Below, piece by piece: positions 1-10,738 of a stretch of DNA of 64,000 nucleotides. Numbering within the stretch: the stretch's first letter is position 1; every line of letters starts with the position of its first letter. A model generated the notes under the pieces. That model did not search any database. It had not been told where the DNA came from and saw only the letters and a list, made by a program, of their open reading frames with translations. The translations under genes and the position numbers were made by a program. This DNA is from Termitomyces sp. T153 (Eukaryota; Basidiomycota; Agaricomycetes; Agaricales; Lyophyllaceae): assembly GCA_018296165.2 (NCBI GenBank), contig JACKQL020000008.1, positions 1,426,001-1,490,000 on the forward strand, read 5' to 3'.

Positions 1-1293
1 GTGCTCTGTTCAACAGTCTGTTCTTGGCTTCCACAAATGTCAGGCACAACCTCACTGATGACAGATGATTGTGGTGCATCCCCTTTACTTTGCAGTTGAT
101 ACATGCAAAGTTCTTTGGGTCTGTCTCCTTGCAATCTTTCATTCTGTGATCCTTTGTGCACAGCCCACAGGTATCTATTTCCTGCTTGCACTGTTTGTTA
201 GCAACATGTCTTTTGCCACATCTTTGACTTTTTAGACATTGTCCATGTTCTTGGTCTAGCTTCCTTGCCATTACCTGTTTCCCTTCAATGACCAGCCCAT
301 TATCATGATATTTTTGGCCTCTTTTTCCATCACGCACACAATTATTAGGTGTGCTACTTTCTGCTTTTTGTGTTGTGCTCGCAGTGCCCTCACCCATTTT
401 GTTGTGACCAGCTCTCCAGGGTGTAAGCTGTTGTTGCCTTTGACTGTCACTAACTCTTCCACCAGTGAATTGCCCAGTGTGACTCTGCAAAGATGTCAAA
501 AACCCTGTGTTTTACCACTGCTCCCACACCGAACTTCTCACGGAATATCTTCTGTATGTCTGGTTCTGCTAACCAATCTGTCAAGTCTGTGGAGTTTAGT
601 TTGTATAAAGACCCCCTCCCCCCATTCTTCAGCTTGCAAATAGGAATTCCAAAAAGCCTGGGTGCTCAATAGGTCCTTGGCTATCTTAGCCTTCTTCACC
701 AGTTACTTCTCTGTCAGGCCACTCCACCCCTCTCCTCCTGTATTGTCAATGATTACTTGCCTCATCCTGTTCTTAGTTCTCTGCACAACATCCTTGTGTT
801 CTGCCCTTTGAGCCACCTGTGCATAGTTCATTCTTGTTGATCCTGGTACATTGCTCCTTTCTTCCTCTGTGTTCTGTTTTCCATCACCTGTCCTTCCTCC
901 ACCCTCTCTGCCATCTCCTTTGCCACCCTCTCCACCATCTCCTTTGCCACCCTCTCCACCATCTCCTTTGCATGCTCTGCCATCTTCACTGTCTTCACTG
1001 TTGCTTCTGCCATGTTTACCTATACTCCTCCCCCACTGCCTCCACTACAATTTTCTCCATCTCCTGCATCCTCACCCCCCCAATTCCTATCACTGGCACA
1101 CTGATTCCATTCTTTGCTTTGTCCAAGATGTCCTCTCTGGCTAGCAATATTGCCAGCATGCACTTCAGCATATCAATGTCTATTGGATCTTTTGCATCAT
1201 CTAGGGCTCCAACTGTCAACCAGACACTTCCTCACATCCTGCATAAATAGCACCACCAGTGTCAGGTTCTGTAGTTTCTGTGTTCCAGTCATG
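1..1293 (-). pseudogene. LINE (Tad-like) ORF1/gag-like remnant
   Basis: Reading the minus strand from about 1293 down to the window edge gives an N-terminal segment, a repetitive Glu/Lys/Ala/Val stretch (about 880-1010) that may be a coiled coil, then a domain ending in a cysteine-rich tail. Between about 60 and 260 the tail shows the order CLKSQRCGKRH, CGLCTKDHRMKDC, CINCK: stacked CCHC-type zinc knuckles typical of the nucleic-acid-binding ORF1 of fungal non-LTR retrotransposons. Just upstream lies the usual segment before the knuckles (GWSLKGNR at about 271-295). At least one frameshift (near 1220) and stops break it, and no reverse transcriptase ORF is inside the window; it would lie to the left. 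The family is recognised from motif order only. An LTR-element gag is the alternative, but several different knuckles in a row favour a LINE. Confidence 0.62.
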
Positions 1294-1584
1294 GTTGTGG
1301 TCATACTATGTGTCTTTTGTGGTCCCTAGCTGATGCCCTTGGCTGTAATTTCCCCACTGCCCAGCACTGGCATCTTGTATCTTGCATTGATAGTATGAGT
1401 AGAGCATTATTTAGAGGGTATTTTGCAAGATATTCTACTCCTAATCTATTGCCCTATCTGCTGTTGTGTTCCCTTTGGTCTGTGAGGCAGAGACCTTTCA
1501 GGCACTATGACAAGTCTGTAATGTCTTGTAATTACATCCAATACATACAAAATGGAGATTGGTGTGGGTGTTGCAAAGAGTGGC
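1294..1584. other. Short spacer, no gene seen
   Basis: I see no coding pattern or repeat here. It separates the LINE remnant from the 3' end of the SMP-30-like gene and may be LINE 5' sequence or the host gene's 3' flank. Confidence 0.4.
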
Positions 1585-2302
1585 CTATGGTGATATTGGC
1601 AGGATACCCTTGATGGCAATTTCTGCAACAAATATCTTGGTTTCAGCCATGATGACAAGCCTCCCATCAGTTGTGAACACCATGTTGGCCAAGGTTGTCC
1701 CTAAGAAGAATTTTCCAATTCAAGTATCTTCATCACTCCAAACCTGCTTCTCAATCAATAGAAAGAAACAGAATTGATTTGGTGGACTGGACCTGTACGC
1801 CATCTCCACAGCTGGAGTACACATTCCCCTGGATATTGACCTGTATACCATCAGGAATGCCAGCAGCAACATAGGCAAAAACACAGCAATTCTTGAACAT
1901 ATGCATACATGGATCCATGCCAAAAGTATATCTGGCAGGAACAAATATTACAATGATGCTAGAATACTAGGCATTGACAGATTGTGTCTGGTCTATTGGC
2001 CATGCTGACCAGGGAAGCTGGATCTTTTGATAGGGTTAACTTACATACTAGTGGGCTCAGTTTGATTGTTTCCTAGGAGTCCTCCCAAGGCTCCAGTTTC
2101 TGAGCTATGGTTGATGTAGCCACCATGATGCTCACATGTTAATGTCCTAAATATGATGGTACTTACATGTATGCAATATTGCCATCAGCAGTGAAGGCAA
2201 TCCCATTGCATTTGTCAAAGTCAGTTGCCACCACCTGGACTGACCCAGTCTTTGGGTCAAGACAATACACCTGGTTGGAGAACAATGGGTTGAGGTGGAA
2301 AC

Positions 2303-2993
2303 TGTCAGGACCACAGTCCTGGAGGGGGACTCTTACAGGAGCCAAAACCACTTTGGGGAGGTGATGCCAACAGCAAGTATGTAAATAGGGAAAGAAACTA
2401 AGAAACTAAGAAATAAGAGTGAGTAATGAATGGAGAGAAGATCAGATAACAACAGAACACAAACAAGATATCAGGTAATGTCGAGGCTGGAGTGTAGCTA
2501 CAGACTAAGGGACCTTATATAGCTGTAGGACACTGCCAAAAGGAGAAGATGGAAGTGATCTAAGTCAGCTGGGAGTGATCTAACACAAGTGGAAGTGATC
2601 TCAGTCAAGTGGAAGTGATCTCAGTCAGGTGGAAGTAATCTGAGTCAGGTGGAAGTGATCTATGTCATAGCAGGAAGTGATCCAAGTCATGAGAAAGTGA
2701 TCTGAGACAAGGGAAGCAATCCTGGAAGTGATCTGGAACAGGTGGAAGTGATCTGGGACAGGTGGAAGTGATCTGGAACCTGTGGAAGTGATCTGTGCCT
2801 GTGGAAATGATCTGGAACAGGAAAAGCGGTCCTAGAGGTGGCTAAAACCTGAATGCGGCTGAAACAGGACTGTGGCTGAGATCTGGGGGTGTGGCTGAGA
2901 TCTGGGGGTGTGGCTGAGATCCAGAGAGGGACTGTGTAGAATCTGAAGTTGGATGATGGTGAAGGAAAGGGGGAAATGGAATGGGTCATGACA
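2303..2993 (-). mobile_element. Solo LTR (family C-like) with GAAAC target duplication
   Basis: On the plus strand the segment starts TGTCAGGACC and ends GGGTCATGACA, the same ends as the family C LTRs at 3567 and 56106. GAAAC precedes it (2298-2302) and follows it (2994-2998), a 5-bp target site duplication as left by LTR-element integrase. Removing the LTR and one GAAAC restores the SMP-30 exon across the site (frame YGFFNCF). A TATATA signal near 2516 probably marks the LTR promoter. CpG is scarce, so this looks older than the LTR at 3567. No internal element sequence is present, so it is a solo LTR left by LTR-LTR recombination. Confidence 0.85.
2550..2830. repeat. Minisatellite inside LTR (about 20-bp unit, GGAAGTGATCT core)
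   Basis: The unit GGAAGTGATCT followed by a variable (A/C/G)AGTCAG(G/C)T is repeated more than ten times with point changes and small length changes. It lies inside the solo LTR, so it was probably carried in with it or expanded after insertion. Open reading frames across it on the minus strand are by-products of the repeat. Confidence 0.8.
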
Positions 2994-3566
2994 GAAACAA
3001 TTAAAAAAACCATATCTGTTTGTGGAGTTGAGCTCTGAACAGTATGTAAAGAGATGGGTATGCATAGTTGATGCAATGCAAAGTCATTCAAATATGGAAT
3101 GAAAACTTACTACTTACTTGGAATTGGTAAAAAACAATTTCCCACTTGGGTGCACTTTGATGTCATTCAAAGAATTGAATTGTTGCCCAAAGAAGTTATC
3201 CAAGAGGATGGAGACATTATTTGGAGCTTTTGGATCCACGAGAGCAATTGAAGGCAGGAGAGACCCACATCCAGATGTAACAAATAAGAGAGACAAATTG
3301 TATGGTCTTGTTCCTCCATTTGTCATTTGAATGGTTTTAGGAAGATTGAGCTATATGGAATTGTTTCAAGGCATTAGTGCACATGAAATATGCTGATTGA
3401 GACTTACAAACATGACAGGTATGTTGATGAAACTATCATTGGCAGCTAATGTGGTGTTGACATCCATTAAGCTGATTTTGCCTATAACATTGCTGTGGTT
3501 CAAGTCACTCATTCCTGGTGGGCCACCATTGTTGCTGGTGAAGAACACTTTGTTTGTGTCAGACAC

Positions 3567-4728
3567 TGTCAGGTTCCGCTGACCTCGGGGGCTCAGCTGC
3601 ACTGGGCGAGTCCTTACTAGGCGGGCGTGATCCCCTTGCACTGGTAACTGAACACTCGAAGACGTTCCGGGCACTGATGGCTTGTGCGGATAGTTGGTGG
3701 GATGTGATCTGGACGGGTCCGGGGAGGTCCGGAGAAGTCAGATTGCAAGGAAACGAGACGGTCTTGGCGGGGTTCAGGCAGAAGACCATATGGGAGATTT
3801 GCGGAAGCGAAGGAGTAGGCGGCTGTGTGATCAATGGGAACAGAGCCGGGGTTTGATGGGAGATCATTTGGAGTTGATGGAGTCTGGGACCGAGTGAAGA
3901 GTGAGGTTCGGACCTGGTAAAGGAGTGTTGGGGTTTGTAATCGTAATCGCGGAGTTCGTGAGGTCATTAAGGTTGATGAAGACTTGGGCACAACGGTTGG
4001 ACGGAGTCACTGAGACAGCGTCAGATGAGATGATATGGAACAAGAGTAGATTCGAGTGGAGATACGAGACGATAACGAGAATAATAGCAAAATGGAGACA
4101 GGACAGGACCGGGAGACTGAGATAAGACCGGGAGACTGAGATAAGACTGGGAGACTGAGATAAGACCGGGAGGCTGAGAGTAAGGAGAACGAAACACGAA
4201 ACACAAAAAGGAAACAATCAGACCATAGGTAATGTTAAGCAATATCAAGACTAGAGTACGAAGAGCTACTCGACGGCTTATATACTGACTACCGGAGAAC
4301 TTCAGGGTACATCGGCTGCAGCGGCGGGGCTTGGCAGAGCTTGATGGAGTGGGCGGGTGTCGTTGCGATCGAGGATCGGGCCGCGCTGATACGTTGATGG
4401 GATCATTGGGGAACGCAGGTCGCCCCGAGGTTGTCGTGATACTCCAGAATAGGTCGGAGGAACCAGGGTGTTTAGTTGATGATGGGTGGCGAAGATTGGA
4501 AACAGCGGGGGTGGTTCTCAGGGTTTGGGAGATCCAGGGTAAGTGTCAGTGGCTGCGGGGAAGGCACCGAAGTTGGCCAGGGGGCTGTCGGAGTTAGCTG
4601 GGGAGGCGTCGGAGTTAGCCAAAATAGGTGTGGGGCATGGGCGGAAGTTCGGCGGAGCGTCGGGGGTTTTTTGGGGGTTTGGGGGGTTGATGGGCGATGT
4701 GTGGGGGTTCAGGGGACGGGTCATGACA
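3567..4728 (-). mobile_element. Solo LTR (family C, CpG-retaining) with GACAC target duplication
   Basis: It begins TGTCAGGTTCCGCTG and ends GACGGGTCATGACA, and it is flanked by GACAC at 3562-3566 and again at 4729-4733. It aligns end to end with the LTR at 56106-57143: shared start, the CTTATATACTGAC block near 4278, and shared end. Unlike its surroundings it still carries many CG dinucleotides, which suggests a recent arrival. It splits an SMP-30 exon between APVYV and KVFF; removing the LTR and one GACAC joins the frame. A roughly 19-bp unit (GACCGGGAGACTGAGATAA) is repeated about four times at 4108-4172. Confidence 0.9.
4108..4172. repeat. Short tandem repeat in LTR, about 19-bp unit x4
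   Basis: GACCGGGAGACTGAGATAA is repeated about four times with single-base changes. It lies in the LTR just upstream, in LTR sense, of the TATATA block's distal side. The 56106 LTR has a purine-rich AGACA tract at the matching place but not this exact unit. Confidence 0.75.
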
Positions 4729-4879
4729 GACACATAGACAGGAGCCTTGTGTGCAAAGGCAAACATAGAGTTAGATGCAACCTCCCAAATGGAAGGATTG
4801 GGCCCAAGAATTGTAAGGAAAGCAGAGTCAAGAATTTGGAAGAAAGGAGATGCTGTTGAAGTTGGATTGAAGAATGTTT

Positions 4880-5597
4880 GTGCTGGAGGCATGGGCCTGT
4901 AGTTCTTGCTAAGTCCAAGACCCAACCTCACTTCATTTGGTTAGATCCTCAATATTCTAACTCAATGTTGAGATCCAGACCCAACCTCACTTTTTTCAGT
5001 TAGGTCCTTGATATTCTGACTCAATGCTAAGTCACAGACCCAACCTCACTTCATTTGGTTATGTCCTTAATATTCTAACTCAATAGTAAGATCCAGACCC
5101 AACCTCACTATGTTTGGTTTGGTCTTTCTGTTTCATCAACTCAATGCTGAGATCCAGACCCAACTCCACTATATTCAGTTAGGTCTTTGTATTTTGTCAA
5201 CTCAATGCTGAGATCCAGATTCAACTTCACTATGTTGAGTTAGGTCTTTGTATTTTGTTAAATCAATGCTGAGATTCAGACCTAACTTTACTATGTTTGT
5301 TTAGGTCTTTGTATTTCATCAACTCATGTCTTGCCAAGACCCAGCCCTATCCTTGCTTTGTCCACTTGGGTCTTTCATTTTGTTTAATAAGAGATCCTCT
5401 ATAAAGTAATCAAGATTGTTATATAAATGGAGTTTTCCTACTCATCTCTTTCACTATGCTGACATTGGTCTTTCTTTTCTGAATCAATGTGTTTATAGTC
5501 CTGTCATTGTGAATGTCAGTAGATGTAAGTCTTTATCATGATTTCAATTCTACTCAGTCAGATAGACCTTTAAAGTATTTCATTATTCCTAACACAA
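4880..5597 (-). mobile_element. Reversed Helitron 3' end with minisatellite, hairpin truncated
   Basis: Read on the minus strand, this stretch matches the terminal block of the Helitron units at 43385-44036 and 52585-53319. First comes a roughly 350-bp unique part with the same landmarks (TGACTGAGT, AAATCATGATAAAGAC, CAAAGTCAGCATAGTGAAAGAGATGAG, each with differences), then about eight copies of the 59-bp repeat (5340-4900), then the start of the terminal hairpin (CTACAGGCCCATGCC near 4880-4894). The second arm is missing; SMP-30 coding sequence follows immediately. No transposase is present. The upper limit, where copia-like sequence begins, is approximate. Confidence 0.75.
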
Positions 5598-6272
5598 TTT
5601 CAGAGTTAGAGTTTAAGAGGGATAATAATTTGATCTAGATACAAGAAGGAGAACTCAGTATGGTACTTGCAGAGTAAACAAACTTTATGTTACATATCTA
5701 TCCAAGAAGTAGAACTAGATATATCAGTAAGTTACAAGTATGGTAACCAAAGTCATGATATACACACCTCAGTACAGTACTCACAGAGTAAACAAATTGA
5801 GGTGTGATCTAATCAAAAAATTTATCTGAAGTGACTGGTAAGCAAACACATGTGACATGATAATAAAGGCATATTAAGTATTCACAGGCTTTACCCTTTG
5901 ACACTTGCACTTGTGTGGAGTCACAATCCCATTGCTTTTGTGAATTTCCAATGTTTTTTGTGTCCCAATGCTTTTGTGAATATGTCAGCCACCATGTCTT
6001 CCATTGGTATGAATACCCTTGAGCAAGGAGAGAAGCAACAGTAGAGCATTGTGCAGGAGAAGTAGCTTTTATGATGGTGGTTGAAGGTCAAGATGTGGTT
6101 TAATCAATTTGAACCACTTCCAAATATACCCAAACATGGTCACATGACTCTGTTGATATTCCCACATGTATTTCTGACTAAAATAGGGATAAATCTGCAA
6201 AGTTGAAGATGCTCAAAAAACTGTCCCAATGAGTGAATATTTTAAAATGGCTAGTACTCCATCAGTTCTGAT
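5598..6272 (-). other. Probable 3' UTR and 3' LTR of the copia element
   Basis: No coding sequence is seen. The position, directly downstream of the copia RNase H on the minus strand, is where the 3' LTR should be. The only shared sequence I can point to is an identical 17-nt stretch (TTTCAGAGTTAGAGTTT) at 5598-5614 and 10882-10898, followed in both by a similar GGG(T)GATAA. This fits matching LTR ends, but the copies are too decayed or truncated to draw limits. Confidence 0.4.
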
Positions 6273-8060
6273 TTAAATTACATAAGCTAAGATGCAATTT
6301 GTAGCTGCAATGCTATAGTATTTTAAATGATTTAACCAAAATTTTAGATACTTCCAATCCTTCATGCCAATGTCATCTTTCACAAAGTATAAAGCATTGG
6401 GACAGTTTTTTGAGCCACTGTACATAGTGAACAATAGCCTGTCCCTTGGACACAAGGTCATCTCAGAGGTAGTGGTACTTTTGTTGGATATGTTTAATTT
6501 GAGAGCAATATTGAGCTTCTTTTGTGAGGATGATAGCAGCTTGGTTGTTGCACAGAAGTGTGGATGGCTCACATTGTGGATGTCTGATATCTTCAAAGAA
6601 ATTTTGTAACCATGCTAAGTGTTGCCCAGTGTAGCACAGCCCTATATACATGGATTCTGTGGATGACAATGATACCATTGTTTAGCATTTGCTTGCCCAA
6701 CCAATGGCCCCTCAGGTAGAGATAAAAATGTATTCAGAGGTGGATCTTGAAGTGTCAGTGGACTTGAAGTGTCAGTGGATCTTGAAGTGTCAGGTTCCCC
6801 AGACCAATCTGCATTGGAATAACTGTGAAACAACATATCCATGTCAATGTCATTCCTATCAAATTTCAGTTCCATTTTGCTGGTTGTATTGAGGTACTGC
6901 AAGACTCTCTTGGCTGCAATCCAATGGTGGCACTTTGGGTTTGAGTTGAAACAGCCAAGTACTCTGACTGTGTAGGCTATGTCTGGTTGTGTACCCATGA
7001 TTGTGTACATTAAGGAGCTAACAATGCTGGAGTAGGACACCAGTTTGCCTTTGATTTTGGTTTCAAAAACTGTGGTGTTGTCTTTGGAATCATCAACAGT
7101 GAGTCTTGAACTTGCAGCCATAGGAGTCCAGGTGGGCTTTGAACCCTCTATGCCACAGCATTCAACCAAGAATTTTATGTATTGCTCTTGCGAGATGTAG
7201 ATTGAGCAGTTTGGGTGATTGTGCCTGATTTTGATGCTCAGTATGTATGTTGCTGCTCCTAAATATTGCATTTTAAAGGCTTTGGACAGCTTCTATTTAA
7301 TGGAGTTCATGAAGGGGCATGAGTTTGTTGCAAGGATGAAGTCATTGACATAGATCATGAGGAAGCATATCTTTTTCCCTTCTCTATAGATGTAAAGGCA
7401 AGTCTCTGCACTCAGGCACATAAAACCAAGGGTACAGAGCTTTTTGTCCAATGTCAAGTTCCAGGTCCTCCCTGCTTCCTTAAGTCCATAGAGCAATTGT
7501 TTGAGCTTTCATCAGCATCCTTCTGGTATGAGAACACCTTCTGGAGGAGTCATGTATAACTCTTCCTCTAACTTGCCATTCAGGTAAGCAGTGGCCATGT
7601 CCATCTGGTTGAGTTTGAGGTTGTACTTTGCAGCTAGTGTGAGGATGATCCAAATGGATTCCAGATTTGCTACAGGCACCCATACTTCTTTGTAATCAAT
7701 TCCTTCCTTCTGAGTGAAACTGTGGGCAACTATACAAACTTTGTAATGCTCAATATTGCCACTTTCATTATACTTTATGTGGAAGACTGATTTAGATGTG
7801 ATGGGTTTCACTCTCTTTGGTACAAGTATGATTTTGAATACACTGTTATCAATTAAGATCTGTAGCTCCTCTTGCAATGTAGCAGTCCATTTTTCTTTAT
7901 TTGGGCCTGCAAAGGCCTCAGTGGCATTGCACAGCACAGCATTATTTGGTGATGTGCTCTGGGATATCCTAGCAAAGTAGACATCTTCCTCTGACTCAGG
8001 CTCTAGTTTGCTGTACAATTTGCTCACATTGCTCATCTGTGGGCTGTTTGCACATGCTTG
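6273..8060 (-). pseudogene. Ty1/copia reverse transcriptase and RNase H
   Basis: The minus strand reads in order: WTATLQEELQ, FTQKEGIDY, QMDMATAYLNG, MTPPEG (reverse transcriptase fingers and palm, 8036-7512), then KLLYGLKEAGRTW and MIYVNDFILATN (7496-7300), then the thumb and connection, SSIVSSLMYTIMGTQPDIAY (about 7050-6960), and an RNase H region with NADWSGEPDTSRST (about 6820-6780) and SLSSTESMY (about 6665). The catalytic YVDD box reads YVND, a GAT-to-AAT change that removes an essential aspartate. Stops and frameshifts separate the segments, and an in-frame duplication of a roughly 20-bp unit sits at 6745-6800 in RNase H. This is a dead pol in the usual copia order (integrase before reverse transcriptase). 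Confidence 0.88.
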
Positions 8061-8262
8061 TATGTCTAGTAATGTTTGGTATGTGGCACTGTCCTGAGAA
8101 TTTCAAGGTTGTCTTCCATGTGCACATGTTTCTCTGCTCTTGACTTCTCTCTTTGGCATTCCTCCAGATCAACTGCCTCTTGGTAGTCTGCATTTTTAGT
8201 GGCAGTCCTTTGCGTGCATGTGCTCTTCTCCTTCAATGGTGCTCCTACTGAATCTGCATTGC

Positions 8263-9600
8263 TCAAAGGTGCTTGTGGTGCATGCCTTTTTCTCCAGTGA
8301 CAGGCTTGGGGTCAGCCATCAAGGGGACATCAGTGGGATCCTTTGAAGGGTTCGTTGGTGGGGGCTTTGGAGTTGGTGGTGGAGAGCCCTCCACAGAATT
8401 CCTAGGCTCATCATTGGGTAGACTGTCATTGGAGTGGCAGGGATTGTTGTTGTTGTTGAGTGTTGTGGGTTTTTCTTTGGGAGTTGGATAGAGGAAGTTG
8501 GGCTCCCACTTCTCAGCAGCATTGTCTTTGTTACCAGGGAAAACTGGTGGAGGATCCCTATCTTTGTTAAAACATAGATGACAACTGTGGAATTCCTTTC
8601 TAGTTTTGATATTGAGGAGCTGATAGGCCTTTTTTCCCTCCATGTAACCAATGAAAATGGACTTTCTGGATTTGTTGCCAAACTTCCTGGAGTGTTGGTC
8701 CTTGGGTATGAGGGCATAGCAGGTTGATCCAAATGGTGTGAGCCACAAAATGTTGACCTTTTGCTAGTTTGGTGTAGGGGACATCTCCCCTCAGTCTGGC
8801 AGCTGGGGTTCTATCAATTATTGTAGTGGCTGTGGTTTATGATCCCCATGTTGTCCAGTTCTTTTCAAAATTCTTTGGCCATGTATTCCCTGCTGTTGTT
8901 GGACTGGAAAAAGTTTATGAAATTTTCAGAGAGCTTTAAGGCACCAATCTCAACTCCAAAGAATGTTTGTACATCCTTTTTGAATTCATAGAACTTCTTA
9001 ATGGCTTTGTTTTTGCATTTCATGAAATAGATCCAAGGAAAATGCCCATAGCTGTCAATGAATATAATCTAGTATTGATTTCCATATTGGTCAGTGGGCA
9101 TTATGGGTCCTCCAATGTCAGAGTGGATGATTTTGAGTGGATGTGATGCTAGATGCCTTTTGTGCTTGAAAGGGAGTTTCTTGACCTTGGCTAAGGTGCA
9201 CAGTTTGCAAAATGTGGCCTTCCCAGTTACTGCATCCATCTTTTCAATGTGGCCATCTCTGACTCTCTGTATCAGGTGCTCAGGCAATATATTCACAGAA
9301 ATGTGGGCATGGATTTTTGCTGCAATGTTTAGGTAATAGAAATTGTCCTTGTGAATGCCAGTAAGTATTGTTTTATGCCCCTTCATTGTCTTGATTTTGC
9401 ACATTCCTCTCTTAAAAACAGTATAATAACCAGCCTTGTTGAGTTTTTGGATGGATATCAGCATTAAGTTGAATGACAGCATGTAGAGGGTGTTCTCTAG
9501 TTCTACTGAATTTGTAGAGCCACCTGTTTTGTTATCAAGGGTTATAGTTCCAATTCCTATGGCCACCACAAACAAATCATCTCCAAAGTGGATCTTTTGG
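8263..9600 (-). pseudogene. Ty1/copia gag-pre-integrase and integrase
   Basis: On the minus strand, 9575-9069 gives LENTLYMLSFNLMLIS, then the pre-integrase zinc-binding segment with the late CKLC pair (FCKLCTLAKVKKLPF) and HPLKIIHSDIGGPI, the start of the integrase core. Core residues continue after a stop down to about 8750 (FFQSNNSREYMAKEF, where DNGGEY is expected). The segment 8748-8263 is the integrase C-terminal part (TPFGSTCYALIPKDQHSRK, SIFIGYMEGKKAYQL), followed by a Pro/Asn-rich linker. Upstream, the protease DSGA box is not preserved. Several stops and frameshifts mean no integrase can be made. Confidence 0.82.
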
Positions 9601-9747
9601 GGTTGTTTCAGCTCTTGGAATGAATTGCATTTGAGCTAATTCTGGTGTGGTGTCATGTGGGCAGAGGCTCCAAAGTCCACAATTGTGCCAAGTGTAGAGG
9701 TAGGATTAACATTTCCAACATAGGCCAAAATGTGTGTCATTAATGCT

Positions 9748-10738
9748 TTAGGCAGATTCAGTAGTAGAGTAACCTGCTACCCTTCCACTAGATTCATTGT
9801 CTGAGCTATTGGGGTCCAACAAGGAGTCATGGCTCATGTGATTTGCCTTTTCCTTCTTTTTCTTCTTCCACACTCTCCCTTTTTCTTTCTTCTCATCCTT
9901 TTCCTTCAATGTCCTACAATTTCCTGTGTTATGTGTGGAGGAGTTGTGGAATCGGCACCACATGTCCAATTTGGTTTTGAATTTCAATTTTGCATTGGAA
10001 TCAGCTTTTAGGGCAGTTTTGGAGGACATGCCTTGTTAAACTGTTTCTGTGAAGGTTAGCTGGTTGGATAGGGCAGAGAAGATGAGTGATGTCCTGGAGG
10101 CAAGTGAATTATGTACAGTAGCCCTGAATGACTCCCATACATTGTCTTCAAGTAGGGACTGTAAGAGGATGAATGCAGGGAACTCACAGTCAATTTCCTC
10201 TTTCATTGCAGTGAGCTTGGCATCAGTGGCTGATAGCCCAGAGATATGATTGCTCAGGGTAGAGGGTGATCTGTCCCATTTTAGATTTAAAATTGAAATA
10301 AAGGTATAGAAGGTGCTGACACTGACATTTGTGTTGACATATATCATGACCAGCCTATCAAACATGTCCTTTGCATGCACAAGTTCCCCTATCTTGAGGG
10401 CAAGTCAATTAGATATGTAAGCAATAATGATATCAGTGGCTTTTGCATCACAAACAGCCCAACTGTCTGTATGATGGCTAGTCCCAGCAATGTCAGCAAA
10501 TGGCAGTGTCATGGTGATGGGGGTAGTGTTGGTTGTTGGGGCTGTAGATGGCATGGTTGGAGCAATAGGAGGTGCAGCAGGAGAGGTTGTTGTTGCAATT
10601 TGAGTAGGGGGAAGTGTTTGTATGACATCCCATACCTTATCTTGATGAAGCTTTGCAGTGATGTGGATCTTCCAGATCTGGAAGTTCTCTGGACCTGTCA
10701 GGGTTGGGCAAGTGGTTGTTGTTTTCTGAGTTTGACAT
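9748..10738 (-). pseudogene. Ty1/copia gag
   Basis: Translation starts near 10738 (ATG TCA AAC TCA GAA) and, after a frameshift, runs through LTGPENFQIWKIHI, the conserved gag start of copia elements. It continues through a Thr/Pro/Ala-rich tract to LVHAKDMFDRLVMIY and LSATDAKLTAMKEEI (10380-10036), then to a Lys/Glu-rich C-terminal part with WCRFHNSSTHNTGNC (10029-9748), a degenerate CCHC knuckle region. Stops lie near 10400 and 10035. It is the first gene of the same minus-strand element as the integrase and reverse transcriptase entries. Confidence 0.72.

Larger units (their letters stand above)
1585..4888 (-). pseudogene. SMP-30/gluconolactonase-like lactonase gene broken by two solo LTRs
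   Basis: The minus strand encodes a fungal SMP-30/gluconolactonase/LRE-like beta-propeller protein, a family of metal-dependent lactonases and esterases. The coding segments are: 4888-4729 (FAFAHKAPVYV); 3561-3408 (KVFFTSNNGGPPG, split by the LTR at 3567-4728); 3350-3118 (MTNGGTRPYN, FNSLNDIKVHPSGKLFFTN); 3015-2999 joined to 2302-2167 (SNQVYCLDPKTG, FDKCNGIAFTADG); 2104-2045 (NQTEPTS); 1931-1793 (VFAYVAAGIPDGIQV, YSSCGDGVQV); 1743-1585 (FFLGTT, DGRLVIMAETK). Introns with good GT-AG ends are 3351-3407, 3016-3117, 2105-2166, 1932-2044 and 1744-1792. An in-frame TGA at 1720-1722 precedes IGKFFLG. The N-terminus, probably a signal peptide, is lost at the Helitron junction near 4880. The family assignment is strong; the enzyme's substrate cannot be told from sequence. 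Confidence 0.85.

Noticed and set aside
819..1250. Plus-strand ORF rich in Ser, Pro, Cys and His
   Set aside because: It is the complement of the repetitive Glu/Lys/Val part of the LINE ORF1 on the minus strand, so it is a shadow.
2687..3091. Minus-strand ORF with repeated DHFH words
   Set aside because: It is produced by the 20-bp minisatellite in the solo LTR plus the intron of the SMP-30-like gene.
4331..4859. Gly-rich ORFs on the plus strand
   Set aside because: They fall inside the solo LTR (3567-4728) and run across its border; G-rich LTR sequence gives long open frames by chance.
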